Assembly (NCBI GenBank): GCA_964612085.1
Contig: CAZTCJ010000006.1
Coordinates: 1-64,000, forward strand
Reading direction: 5' to 3'
DNA: 64,000 bases
Source of the DNA: CAZTCJ01 sp964612085
GTDB taxonomy: Bacteria > Pseudomonadota > Alphaproteobacteria > JAJFIK01
Part shown: in pieces, positions 17,313 to 27,104 of the stretch
Position numbering within the stretch: position 1 is the first letter of the stretch
Layout of the letters: each line of letters starts with the position of its first letter
The notes under the pieces: model-generated
Told to the model about the DNA's origin: nothing
The model's database searches: none
What the model saw: only the letters and a program-made list of their open reading frames with translations
Position numbers and translations under genes: made by a program

Positions 17313-19832
17313 TCAATAAAGCCCGCCCGTTCCGCGATTCAGCCGGCTGTTGGGATCCGACGGCAGCACGCCTTCGGAGTCCTGGCCGAGCACATTCTGG
17401 AAGGCTTCCGGATCGGGACCCGTGCCGGGCTTGAAGGCCTCGATGATGACCTGCCGGTCATCGACCGCGGCGGCCTGACCGGTCTCGGCATTGACGCGCA
17501 TCAGTGTCATGCCCGCAGGCACCCGGAAGGGCACGGCGGGCTGGTTCTTCAGGGCCTCGGACATGAAGGCGCTGAAGATCGGTCCGGCGACGCTGCCGCC
17601 GGTTTCCGACCGGCCGAGCGATTTGGGCGTGTCGTGGCCCACATAGACGCCGACGGCCAAGTCAGGCGAGAAGCCCACGAACCAGGCATCCTTTTCATCG
17701 TCCGACGTGCCGGTCTTGCCCGCCACATGCTTGCCTTCGACCTGGGCCTTGCGGCCCGTGCCCCGGTCCACGACCCCCTGAAGCAGCGAGACGATCTGAT
17801 AGGAGGTGTGCGGATCGAGAAGCTGATTGCGGTAATCGGACAGCTCAGGCACCTCCTGATGGGCCCAGCCTTGGGCCGTGCAGGCCTCGCATGTGCGCGG
17901 ATCGGTACGGTAGACCACCTTGCCGTAGCGGTCCTGGATCTGGTCGATGAAAATCGGGCGGATCTCCCGCCCGTCATTGACGAATGTGCCGTAGGCGGAG
18001 GTCATGCGCAGAAGCGTCGTCTCGCCCGATCCCACCGCCATGGACAGGAGCGGCGCGCCGCCTTCCATGACGCCCAGGCGCTGGGCGTAGTTGATCACCC
18101 GCTCGATGCCCACATCGAGCGCCACGCGCACCGTCAGCACATTGAGGGATTTCTCCATGCCCCGGCGCAAGGTGGACGGCCCGTAAAAGCGCATGGAATA
18201 GTTGTTGGGCTTCCAGCGGGGCATGCCCGCGCCCTGATCCATCACGAAGGGCGCATCGAGCACCAGGCTCGAAGGCGTATAGCCGCTGTCGAAGGCGGCG
18301 GCGTAGACGAACGGCTTGAAGGCGGATCCCGGCTGACGCTTGGCCTGGACCGCCCGGTTGAACTCGCTGCGCTCGAAACTGAAGCCGCCGATCATGGCCA
18401 GCACGCGGCCCGTATGGGGATCGAGCGCGACGATGCCGCCGTCTACGGCGGGCACCTGACGCAGGGCATAACCGCCGTCCACCGGTTCCACGTAAATCAA
18501 ATCGCCGGTTTTCAACACCTGGCTGGGCCGCGTCACTTCCGGACCGAGCTGACCGTTCTCAAGGGCGGGCCGGGCCCACTCCAGACCGGCAAGGGCGATC
18601 TGCCCCGTGGTCTGACCGTCATCGAGGCCGATCTGCACCGTGCCGCCGGCATCATCGACGCCGAGCACGATGGCGCCGCGCCAGGGATTCAGATCCCCGA
18701 TGAAATCATGGTTGAGCACCGCCTGCTGCCAATCAAGCACGGACGGCAGGGAACCCAGCGGCCCGCGCCAGCCATGGCGCTGGTCGTATTCGACAAGGCC
18801 TTTGCGCAGGGCTTTCAAGGCGGCGGACTGGAGGCGCGGCTCCAATGTGGTGCGCACGGACAATCCGCCGTCATAGAGGCTGTCCTCGCCATAGCGGTCG
18901 GCCACGCGCCGGCGCACTTCCTCGGCGAAATATTCCGCTTCGATGGTCTGGGCGCCGAAGGGGCGGTCGTAGACGACCAGCTCCTCGGCTTGCGATTCGG
19001 ACATCTGCTGAGGCGTGATGTAGCCGTTCGCGGCCATGCGCTCCAGGACCCAGTTGCGCCGCGCGATGGACCGCTGGCGGCTGCGCACCCGGTCCGGGCG
19101 GTAATTGTTCGGGCCCTTGGGCATGGCCGCCAGATAGGCCGCCTCGGCGATCGTCAGCTCATTGAGCGATTTGTCGAAATAGTTGAGGGCGGCGGCGGCG
19201 ACGCCGTAGGAGCGCCAGCCCAGATAGATCTCGTTCAGATAGATCTCCAGGATCTCGTCCTTGGTGAAGGCCTCTTCGATCCGCTGGGCCAGAAGCCCTT
19301 CGCGGATCTTGCGTTCCATCTTCACCTCGCCCGACAACAGGAAGTTCTTGGCGATCTGCTGGGTGATGGTCGAGGCGCCTTCCGGACGGCGGTTGTTGCC
19401 TTGGAGATAGTTCGTGACGTTGGTCAGGGCGGCGCGCACGATCCCCTGATAATCTAGGCCGTCATGTTCGTAGAAATTCTTGTCCTCCGCCGAGACAAAC
19501 GCGGCGACCACATGTTTCGGGATGGCGCCAATGGGCACGAAGATCCGCCGTTCGGTGGCGTATTCCGCCATCAGCGAGCCGTCGCCCGCATGGATGCGGG
19601 TCATGACCTTGGGCTCGTAATCCCGCAGCACCGAATATTCCGGCAGGTCCCGCGACAGCCGCCAGACATAGACGCCCACAAGCGCGCCGACGCCGATCGC
19701 CAGGATCAGGCCGACGCCGATGAGGCCCGCGAAGATCTTGAAAAACAGCGCGGCAGGGCTGCGGCGCTTGGTCTTGCCCTTGGCGCCCGCATGCCGGACG
19801 GCGGATTGGTTTTGCTGGCCTGACGTCGCCAT
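17313..19832 (-). CDS. mrcA: Penicillin-binding protein 1A (MrcA), bifunctional
   Basis: Class A PBP with glycosyltransferase and transpeptidase activity at the inner membrane. The 839-residue protein has a membrane anchor (IFAGLIGVGLILAIGVGALVG), GT51 motifs (SAEDKNFYEHDGLD; EGASTITQQIAKNFLL; EIYLNEIYLG), an OB-like insert and a transpeptidase with SAFK, KSLN and KTGTSDDE motifs. The ATG at 19832 has AGGTGA just upstream and gives a short cytoplasmic tail, so it is preferred over 19904. It is followed by prfB and preceded by the amiC gene, the conserved alphaproteobacterial order. Confidence 0.95.
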   Translation of the reverse strand: MATSGQQNQSAVRHAGAKGKTKRRSPAALFFKIFAGLIGVGLILAIGVGALVGVYVWRLSRDLPEYSVLRDYEPKVMTRIHAGDGSLMAEYATERRIFVPIGAIPKHVVAAFVSAEDKNFYEHDGLDYQGIVRAALTNVTNYLQGNNRRPEGASTITQQIAKNFLLSGEVKMERKIREGLLAQRIEEAFTKDEILEIYLNEIYLGWRSYGVAAAALNYFDKSLNELTIAEAAYLAAMPKGPNNYRPDRVRSRQRSIARRNWVLERMAANGYITPQQMSESQAEELVVYDRPFGAQTIEAEYFAEEVRRRVADRYGEDSLYDGGLSVRTTLEPRLQSAALKALRKGLVEYDQRHGWRGPLGSLPSVLDWQQAVLNHDFIGDLNPWRGAIVLGVDDAGGTVQIGLDDGQTTGQIALAGLEWARPALENGQLGPEVTRPSQVLKTGDLIYVEPVDGGYALRQVPAVDGGIVALDPHTGRVLAMIGGFSFERSEFNRAVQAKRQPGSAFKPFVYAAAFDSGYTPSSLVLDAPFVMDQGAGMPRWKPNNYSMRFYGPSTLRRGMEKSLNVLTVRVALDVGIERVINYAQRLGVMEGGAPLLSMAVGSGETTLLRMTSAYGTFVNDGREIRPIFIDQIQDRYGKVVYRTDPRTCEACTAQGWAHQEVPELSDYRNQLLDPHTSYQIVSLLQGVVDRGTGRKAQVEGKHVAGKTGTSDDEKDAWFVGFSPDLAVGVYVGHDTPKSLGRSETGGSVAGPIFSAFMSEALKNQPAVPFRVPAGMTLMRVNAETGQAAAVDDRQVIIEAFKPGTGPDPEAFQNVLGQDSEGVLPSDPNSRLNRGTGGLY

Positions 19833-20083
19833 GAAGTCACCTGATCGGAAAGTTGCCTGATCACGATCCGGATGAGCCCCGGCCCAATCGGATCCCCGCC
19901 CCACCCCGGTTCGCGCAAGAGAGTATTACGGGAGTCGGGCTGGGAAATGCCAGCCCCCGCAGGCGTTTTCATACAATGGCTTTGCTACGAAGGGAATGTG
20001 GCTCCGCCATGACCTCGGCGGGTCCATCCGGCGTTTGTCCGGCCGGAGGCATGCTCCATCAAACCCTTGGCCGGATTGCGCTT

Positions 20084-21397
20084 TCAGTTTTCGGCCGTCT
20101 GGCCGCGCCGGCCCGCCATGGCGGTGATGGCCTCGCCCGCGATCCGGGCGATCTCGTCATGGCCGAAATAGGTGTCGATGGCCGCCATCAGTCCGCCGCC
20201 GAGCTGGGCGCGCCATTCTTTCGACTGCAGCAGCAACTCGTCGTCCCGGTTGGACATGAAGCCCATCTCCAGGAGCACCGAGGGCACGTCGGCGGCGGTC
20301 AGCACCCAGAACGGACCGAACCGGTGGGTGTTGCGCAACAGGCGGATTTCATGGCTTTCCAGGGTCGGCAGCAGGGTCTGCGCGAAGCGCACGGAGTTGT
20401 TCATGGTGTCGCGCTGGGCCAGTTCCACCAGGATCTTGAGCACGTCGTTGGAGACCTGCTCGGATTCCAGCCCGTTGATGGCGTTTTCCTTGCGCGCCAG
20501 ACGCGCCGCCGCCTTGTCCGATGCCGTTTCGGACAGGGTGTAGACCGAACTGCCCCGGGCGCTCGCCACCGGATTGGAATCGGCATGGACGGAAATGAAC
20601 AGATCCGCCTGCTTGTCGCGGGCGAAGGCGACCCGGTCCGGCAATTTGATGAAGCTATCGTCGTCGCGGGTCAGATGGACGGTATAGCGGCCTGTGGCTT
20701 CCAGGAGCTTTTTCAGCTCCTTGCTCATGTCGAGCACCACGTCTTTTTCGTAGATGCCGGTCACGCCGACCGCGCCCGGATCCTTACCGCCATGGCCCGG
20801 ATCGAGCACGATGACGCGCTTTTTCAGGGTGCGCGGGGCGGCGGCCGCAGGCGGTTCGGCGCTCACCGGCTCCGGCGCGGCGCCCAGAGCGCCGTTATTG
20901 GCCAGCAGATGACGGGCGGGCCAGCCGGCCGTGCGCATGAAATCGCCGGGGCTGGTGCGTTCCAGATCGATCACCAGGCGATAGCCCTTGCCCTTGTCAT
21001 CGGGCGGCAAGATCTGTTTCGAGGCAATCGCGGCAGGCCCCGTCAGATCGAGCACCACGCGCGACTGGCCGGGCCGGTTGCGGGCATAACGCACGCGCGC
21101 CACAAGGCCCTTGCCGCGCAGAACCGCGCCGGTTTTCACATCCCAGTCCACTTCCGGCAGGTCGATCACCAGCCGGTAATCATCGCTCAGGGTGAACAGA
21201 TCGGGCCGGGCAAAGGCATTGAATTCGAGCACGAAGCGGGTCAGGTCGTCATGGAGCCCGACACGGGCATCCTGCACGGCCAGATCGCCGGCCTTCGCCC
21301 CGAAGCCGCCCGCCAGACTCACGGCCAGCACGACGCAGCACATGCGTACGGCCCGTTGGACCCCGTCCGCCAACCATCTTGAGATTGTGTTCGTCAT
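20084..21397 (-). CDS. N-acetylmuramoyl-L-alanine amidase, AmiC-like
   Basis: Periplasmic amidase that cuts the stem peptide from muramic acid during cell separation. The protein has a signal peptide (VRMCCVVLAVSLAGGFGAKA), an N-terminal AMIN domain for septal peptidoglycan targeting, an Ala/Pro linker and an Amidase_3 domain. Zinc and catalytic residues are visible in IVLDPGHGGKDPGA, SVHADSN and VLLEMGFMSNRDDE. The ATG at 21397 is preferred for signal-peptide length; 21415 is an alternative. It is transcribed toward mrcA and away from rne. Confidence 0.93.
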   Translation of the reverse strand: MTNTISRWLADGVQRAVRMCCVVLAVSLAGGFGAKAGDLAVQDARVGLHDDLTRFVLEFNAFARPDLFTLSDDYRLVIDLPEVDWDVKTGAVLRGKGLVARVRYARNRPGQSRVVLDLTGPAAIASKQILPPDDKGKGYRLVIDLERTSPGDFMRTAGWPARHLLANNGALGAAPEPVSAEPPAAAAPRTLKKRVIVLDPGHGGKDPGAVGVTGIYEKDVVLDMSKELKKLLEATGRYTVHLTRDDDSFIKLPDRVAFARDKQADLFISVHADSNPVASARGSSVYTLSETASDKAAARLARKENAINGLESEQVSNDVLKILVELAQRDTMNNSVRFAQTLLPTLESHEIRLLRNTHRFGPFWVLTAADVPSVLLEMGFMSNRDDELLLQSKEWRAQLGGGLMAAIDTYFGHDEIARIAGEAITAMAGRRGQTAEN

Positions 21398-22407
21398 ACC
21401 CCAACTCAAACTCATCGCCGCCGGGCGCCAACCACCCGAAGACCGCACCGGCAACCCTGCCAAGGCACCATGCCCCACGAGGGTAAGGGACTTACGGTAA
21501 ATTGTTTTATAAATCGTTAGCCACTCCCAAGAAGGAGTAGACCACGGTTCGCCTGGCCATGGGCATAACTTCCGGTCAGATTGCCAAGCTTTCAGCAGGG
21601 ATCGAACGACAGGCTTGTCATCGCGTTCACCGCAAAGCTACATAGGCAGTGGTATTGTCGAAATCGGCAGGCGATGCAAGCGCCTCTAAAGTGCCTTTGT
21701 CTTGCGCTGAATGGCGCAAATCGGCGGGTTTGAAGCCCTGCCGGTCTCAAGGCGCCCGGAGGCAGGCATGGTTTTGACTGCACTTTGACTGCACAATGCC
21801 GTGTCACGCCGACCGGCCGCGCCAGATCGTGGGTCCAGGTCGTGGGGTTCGGCGCGGTCCTGCCGATGACGAAGGCATGCCAAGGCGGAAAAGGGCCAGT
21901 TCGGGGGTACCGGCCGACGAATCGCCAGGCGATTGAGGAGACTTTTTTGATGACGTGGCGCGCAGTCACTAGGACGGGCGCCATCAGGAATTTGGACCGG
22001 GCACGGCTGCCATGCGCATCCGCCCGGGCCAGACCGCGGGCCGGTTGACCTTGGCCTTTGGGCATGGACCCAGCAGGCAAGGACCGCACCGCACACACAA
22101 AGACGACACCGGCCGACCGGCAGGCGCTGATGCCCGCCCCGGCCTGATAACAACCAACGGTTCACCGGAATGTCGGCAGCAATGTCCGCAGCGAGCAGAC
22201 CAGATCCAGATCGAAGGCCGGGCCGGCAAGACGCGATACGCCTCTTGCCCGCTCCCGCGCTTCGCCGTGGCGGTCTGCGCTGGCCCGGCGAACCATCAAC
22301 ACAAGCGACCATTGCGGCACATCCCGCGCGCAGGCAGCCGGATCGGGCGGTTTCTTCCGCTCCCGGACGACGGCGCGTATGGCCGCGACGGTCCGGAGAG
22401 AATTCCC
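21398..22407. other. Long non-coding stretch between amiC and rne (about 1 kb)
   Basis: No convincing gene is seen. Open frames here on both strands (such as minus 21592-22098) lack family motifs and ribosome sites. The first 130 bases hold an AT-rich stretch (around 21495-21525) that could serve the divergent promoters. The remainder may be rne leader: in E. coli rne has a 361-base leader through which RNase E limits its own mRNA. A tandem 11-bp direct repeat TTTGACTGCAC lies at 21773-21794. Confidence 0.6.
21773..21794. repeat. Tandem duplication of an 11-mer
   Basis: TTTGACTGCAC occurs twice head to tail (21773-21783 and 21784-21794) in the rne upstream region. It could be a pair of regulator half-sites or a simple replication duplication; TTGACT also resembles a -35 box. 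Confidence 0.6.
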
Positions 22408-25400
22408 ATGGGAAAGAAGATGCTTATCGATGCGGCCCACCCGGAAGAAACACGGGTGGTCGTCGCACAAGGCAACAGGATCGAAGAATTTGATTTTGAA
22501 TCGGCGGCGAAGCGTCAGCTTCGCGGCTCGATCTATCTGGCGAAAGTCACCCGCGTCGAACCCTCGCTTCAGGCGGCGTTCGTCGATTACGGCGGCAACC
22601 GCCACGGCTTTCTCGCCTTCAGCGAAATCCACCCCGATTACTATCAGATCCCGGTCGCGGACCGTCAGGCTCTGCTTGAGGAACAGGCCGCCGAACACCG
22701 GCGCCTGGCCGAGGAAGACGACGACGACACTGAGCGCGGCGACCGGGGTGGCGGCAACCGCAACCGGCGCGGGCGCGGCCGGCGGGGCGGCTATCGGCGC
22801 GGCGGCGGACGCCGGCGCAGCGGCGGACGCTACGGCAAGAAGCACAATGAGCGGGACGACAAGCTCACCGGCGCCTTCGATCAGCCGGATCTGAAATCGC
22901 CCCTGTTCGATGACGAGGCCCAGGCAAGCGTCGATGTGACGCCTGCGGATCGCGCCGCGCAAGGGGACGAGCCGTCCTTCGGCGTCACGCCCCTGACCCC
23001 CGACAGCGAAGACAGCGCCTGGACGGCCGCCTACGCGCAGGACGACAGCACGGACGATGGGGCCGGCTGGTCCAAGACCCGGGATCCCTTTCTGGGCGCG
23101 GACGATACGAACGGCGATCTCGACATCGTCCAGAATGAGACGGGGTCGAGCCGCCCGCTGCTCGCCGACCCGGCGCCCTCGATCACCATCGATCTGCCCA
23201 GCGGCACCGATGAAGACGACACAGGCGGCGAAGCGGACGGTGAACCGGACACGGCAGAAACCGCTGACACCCAGGCCGACGGCGAAACCGACGATATCGA
23301 CCAGGCGGACTGGGCCTGGAACGAGGACCGCAAATCACGGGAACCGTCCGACCCCGAATGGGATTGGGGACAGACAGAAGCGCGCGACGGCGATGACGCC
23401 ACGGATACGGACGACGCATTCGATCCGTACGGCGATGGCGAGCCTTTGGAGGCCCGCACCGGGTCCCCTGCGGACGATGAAGACGACGATGACGCCGACG
23501 ACGATGAGGACGATCCGGAGATCGAAGACCGGACCGATGCGCCCGATGCCGACGACGACGAGTCGGACGAGGACGACGACTCCGACGATGAGGACGAGGC
23601 GGAGGAAGTCGATACGGTCGGCAGCAGCGAGGATGCGCTCGAAGAAGTGCAGCGTCCGCACCGGTCGCGTCTGAAAAACTACAAGATCCAGGAAGTGATC
23701 AAGCGCCGGCAGATCATGCTGGTGCAGGTGGTCAAGGAAGAGCGCGGCAACAAAGGCGCGGCGCTGACCACCTATCTGTCGCTCGCCGGGCGCTATTGCG
23801 TGCTGATGCCCAACACGGCGCGCGGCGGCGGCATTTCCCGCAAGATCACCCAAGTCACCGACCGCAAGCGCCTGAAGGAAATCGCCTCGGGCCTCGACGT
23901 GCCGGAAGGCATGGGGCTCATCGTGCGCACCGCCGGAGCCAACCGCACCAAGACGGAAATCAAGCGCGACTTTGAATATCTGCTGCGGCTTTGGGAGAAT
24001 GTCCGGGATCTGACCTTGCGCTCCACCGCCCCCACCCTCGTCTATGAGGAGGGCAATCTGGTCAAGCGCGTGATCCGCGATCTCTACAGCAAGGATATCG
24101 ACGCCATCCTTGTGGAGGGCGAGAACGACTACAAGGAAGCCAAGGCTTTCATGCGTATGCTGATGCCGAGCCACGCGCGCAACGTTCAGCTTTACAAAGA
24201 CCGGATCCCCCTCTTCCAGCGCTATCAGGTGGAAGCGGCCCTCGACGCCATGTTCAGTCCGCAGGTGGAACTGCCGTCTGGCGGCTATCTGGTGATCCAT
24301 CAGACCGAGGCGCTGGTGGCCATCGACGTGAACTCAGGCCGCGCCACCCGCGAACATTCCATCGAGGAGACCGCGCTCAAGACCAATATGGAAGCGGCGG
24401 AAGAAGTGGCGCGTCAGCTGCGCCTGCGCGACCTTGCGGGCCTGATCGTGATCGACTTCATCGATATGGAGGAGTACCGCAACAACCGCACGGTCGAGAA
24501 GAAACTGAAGGAATGCCTGAAGTCCGACCGGGCGCGCATTCAGGTGGGCAAGATCTCCATGTTCGGCCTGCTGGAAATGTCGCGCCAGCGCCTGCGCGCG
24601 GGCGTGCTTGAAGGCAGCACGCTCCATTGTCCGCACTGTGAAGGCTCCGGCAAGCTGCGCTCGGTCGAGTCCGCGTCCCTGCGGGTCCTGCGCGCCTGCG
24701 AGGAAGAAGGCCTGCGCGAACGCTGCGCCAGCGCCAAGCTGCGCGTGCCGTCGGATGTGGCGATCTACATGCTCAACCAGAAACGCCGCCAGCTGATGGA
24801 TATCGAGGAGCGCTATGGCCTGACCGTGATTATCGAGGCTGCAGAAACGCTCTACCGGTCGGAATTCACCCTGGAACGGGGTGAACCGCTGACGGCGGAG
24901 CGCAAAAGCCGGATCATTGATTCGGCCATCAGCATGGAAACGGCCTACGACGACGACGATGAGGATATGGCCGCCGCGGATCTCGCTGACGACGAGACCG
25001 ACGACGCGGACGGCGCCCAAGCAGACGATGCGGCGGACGGCGACGAGGATACCAAGCCGAAACGGCGGCGCGGACGACGCCGCCGGGGCGAGACCCGCGA
25101 GGAATCCCCGGCCAGTGCAAAGGCGGCGGAGGATCGCGACGACGGCGAGGATGAGAACGGCTCGGATCAGACAGAGGCCCGGGCCGACGACGGCGACGAT
25201 CCCGACCGGCCCCGGCGCCGCAGACGGCGCGGCAAACGGGGCGGACGGCGCAACCGGCGCAACACGTCCGACACCGCCCAGGAGCAGACGGCGGATACCA
25301 GCGACGAACCCGTCGCCGCGTCTCAGTTGGCGGATGAATTCGATACCACGCCCCAGGACCACGAACCGGCGCAGGCGCCTCAGCAGGCCAATGGTCACGG

Positions 25401-25599
25401 TCCGGAAGACCGGGAGACACCCGTCAACGGTCAGGGTAAGGATGAACCAACCTTCGAACCGGCCCCGGCAGTCATGGACGATGAGACCGACGACGATGCC
25501 GACGACCGGCGCGAGCCGGAACCGGCCCTTGCGGATGCGGGCGATGAGGAGAAAAACAAGCGCCGCGGCTGGTGGCAGCGCCGTCTATTCACGCTCTGA
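22408..25599 (+). CDS. rne: Ribonuclease E (Rne), with a large insertion in the S1 domain
   Basis: Endoribonuclease of the RNA degradosome. The 1063-residue protein begins MGKKMLIDAAHPEETRVVV after GGAGAG, so the upstream in-frame start at 22012 is rejected. The S1 domain starts at about residue 36 but is interrupted between about 92 and 424 by RGG-like basic runs and very acidic Asp/Glu tracts, resuming at YKIQEVIKRRQIMLVQV. The catalytic aspartates lie in VAIDVNSG (about 640) and IDFIDMEE (about 685), the zinc-link Cys at 741 and 744 (CPHCEGSG). The C-terminal region is disordered with arginine-rich RNA-binding patches and ends in KNKRRGWWQRRLF, the GWW-type PNPase-binding tail known in Caulobacter. 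Confidence 0.96.
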   Translation: MGKKMLIDAAHPEETRVVVAQGNRIEEFDFESAAKRQLRGSIYLAKVTRVEPSLQAAFVDYGGNRHGFLAFSEIHPDYYQIPVADRQALLEEQAAEHRRLAEEDDDDTERGDRGGGNRNRRGRGRRGGYRRGGGRRRSGGRYGKKHNERDDKLTGAFDQPDLKSPLFDDEAQASVDVTPADRAAQGDEPSFGVTPLTPDSEDSAWTAAYAQDDSTDDGAGWSKTRDPFLGADDTNGDLDIVQNETGSSRPLLADPAPSITIDLPSGTDEDDTGGEADGEPDTAETADTQADGETDDIDQADWAWNEDRKSREPSDPEWDWGQTEARDGDDATDTDDAFDPYGDGEPLEARTGSPADDEDDDDADDDEDDPEIEDRTDAPDADDDESDEDDDSDDEDEAEEVDTVGSSEDALEEVQRPHRSRLKNYKIQEVIKRRQIMLVQVVKEERGNKGAALTTYLSLAGRYCVLMPNTARGGGISRKITQVTDRKRLKEIASGLDVPEGMGLIVRTAGANRTKTEIKRDFEYLLRLWENVRDLTLRSTAPTLVYEEGNLVKRVIRDLYSKDIDAILVEGENDYKEAKAFMRMLMPSHARNVQLYKDRIPLFQRYQVEAALDAMFSPQVELPSGGYLVIHQTEALVAIDVNSGRATREHSIEETALKTNMEAAEEVARQLRLRDLAGLIVIDFIDMEEYRNNRTVEKKLKECLKSDRARIQVGKISMFGLLEMSRQRLRAGVLEGSTLHCPHCEGSGKLRSVESASLRVLRACEEEGLRERCASAKLRVPSDVAIYMLNQKRRQLMDIEERYGLTVIIEAAETLYRSEFTLERGEPLTAERKSRIIDSAISMETAYDDDDEDMAAADLADDETDDADGAQADDAADGDEDTKPKRRRGRRRRGETREESPASAKAAEDRDDGEDENGSDQTEARADDGDDPDRPRRRRRRGKRGGRRNRRNTSDTAQEQTADTSDEPVAASQLADEFDTTPQDHEPAQAPQQANGHGPEDRETPVNGQGKDEPTFEPAPAVMDDETDDDADDRREPEPALADAGDEEKNKRRGWWQRRLFTL

Positions 25600-25613
25600 T
25601 TCAGCTTAGTGGT

Positions 25614-27104
25614 TCAAGCTCTCGGCAGGGTCACGATCGCTTCAAGACCGCCGAGGGCCGAACGCTCCAGGGTCAGCTCACCGCCGTAAGCGCGGGCGAT
25701 ATCCTGCACGATCGACAGGCCCAGGCCGGAACCGGGCACGGTCTCGTCAAGCCGCGCACCCCGGCGCAGCACTTCCTCGCGCTTGTCTTCGGGCAGGCCC
25801 GGCCCGTCATCGGAGACGGCCAGCACCAGATCGCTGTCCTTGCGGGCGACGATGACCTGCACCCGGGCCGTCGCCCATTTGAAGGCGTTGTCGAGCAGAT
25901 TGCCCGCCATTTCCTCCAGATCCTGCTGCTCGCCGCGAAAGATGACCGTCTTGGGACAGATCAGCTCGGCCTTGACCGTCCGGTCCCGGTTGATATGGCG
26001 CAGGGTCCGGAGCAATCCCTCCAGAGCCGGATAAACGGCCGTACGCGCGCCCAGCACCTGGGCCGAGGCGGCCGTCCGGGCACGGGCCAGATGATGGTCC
26101 ACCTGACGGCGCATGGTGGCCGCCTGATCGAGCACGGTATAGGAAAGCGGCCCAGGATCCCGTTCCGCCGCGCTGGACAGTACGCTGAGCGGCGTCTTGA
26201 GCGCATGGGCCAGATTGCCGGCCTGGGTACGCGCCCGGTCCACCACGCTTTTGTTGTGATCGAGCACCTTGTTGAGCTCGTGAGCCAGCGGTTCGATCTC
26301 GCCGGGAAAGCGGCCGGTCAGCCGTTCAGCCTGGCCGGAGCGTACCGCCGCCAGCCCCCGGCGCACCGTGTTGAGCGGCGCCAGACCGATCCGCACCTGC
26401 ACTAAAAGAGTCAGTACCAGGAACAATCCGATCAGGCCCATGGACCAGCCCAGCGCGGCGTTGAAGGCATCGACCTCCCGGCGCATATCGGCGATATCGG
26501 CAGCAACGGCCAGGCGGTACGGCCGGTCGGCGCCCGGCAGGCCGATGCGGCGCACCAGCACCCGCAGGCTCTGGCCATCAGGACCGGAAATGGGCGCGCC
26601 GTCCGGCATGGCGTCCTGATCGAGGGGCGGCAGATCGAGCACCTCGTCCCAGAGCGAGCGGGAGCGGGCGATAATCCACATGCCGCTGTCCGAGGAAATG
26701 GGCTCATTCGCCCCCATGATTTCATCAGCCCCGGGATCCTCTTCAAAGAGATCCTCGGTGGCGGCGGACCCGTCATTTTCGAAGGATGGACCGGTATTGC
26801 CCTCCGGTTCGTCCGGTTCCGGCAGGTCTTCCGTGTTCAGGCCATCGATCTGCCAGTACCAGCCGGAGAAAACCCGTTCGAACCGGCTGTCGGACAAGGG
26901 GCGGGTCAGGACCACGCTGCCGTCCTCCCGCACGCGGGCAACGGCGGTCATATTGTCGGCGACGACTTCCAGACGCTCATCGAGGGCCCGTTCGATGGCG
27001 CCTTTGAACAGGGAGGCCAGGACAATACCGCCCAGCAAAAAGGCCAGAACGCACCATATGACCGCGCCGGCGGTCAGACGGAACGCCAGGGAGTTGACCC
27101 TCAC
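25614..27104 (-). CDS. Sensor histidine kinase, PhoQ-like
   Basis: A 496-residue membrane kinase. Membrane helices at about 13-34 and 219-240 flank a periplasmic domain with a strongly acidic stretch at 91-130 (about half Asp/Glu with Pro/Gly). A HAMP domain follows (about 240-290), then the HisKA box with His300 in NLAHALKTPLSVL, and a HATPase domain with GNLLDNAFKWA, VSDDGPGLPEDKRE and GSGLGLSIVQDIA. It starts at GTG and overlaps the regulator stop as GTGA. The acidic patch recalls cation-sensing PhoQ, but the ligand is inference. Confidence 0.92.
   Translation of the reverse strand: MRVNSLAFRLTAGAVIWCVLAFLLGGIVLASLFKGAIERALDERLEVVADNMTAVARVREDGSVVLTRPLSDSRFERVFSGWYWQIDGLNTEDLPEPDEPEGNTGPSFENDGSAATEDLFEEDPGADEIMGANEPISSDSGMWIIARSRSLWDEVLDLPPLDQDAMPDGAPISGPDGQSLRVLVRRIGLPGADRPYRLAVAADIADMRREVDAFNAALGWSMGLIGLFLVLTLLVQVRIGLAPLNTVRRGLAAVRSGQAERLTGRFPGEIEPLAHELNKVLDHNKSVVDRARTQAGNLAHALKTPLSVLSSAAERDPGPLSYTVLDQAATMRRQVDHHLARARTAASAQVLGARTAVYPALEGLLRTLRHINRDRTVKAELICPKTVIFRGEQQDLEEMAGNLLDNAFKWATARVQVIVARKDSDLVLAVSDDGPGLPEDKREEVLRRGARLDETVPGSGLGLSIVQDIARAYGGELTLERSALGGLEAIVTLPRA

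Noticed and set aside
21592..22312. Open frames on the minus strand upstream of rne
   Set aside because: No domain, odd amino-acid composition and no ribosome site; treated as non-coding leader.
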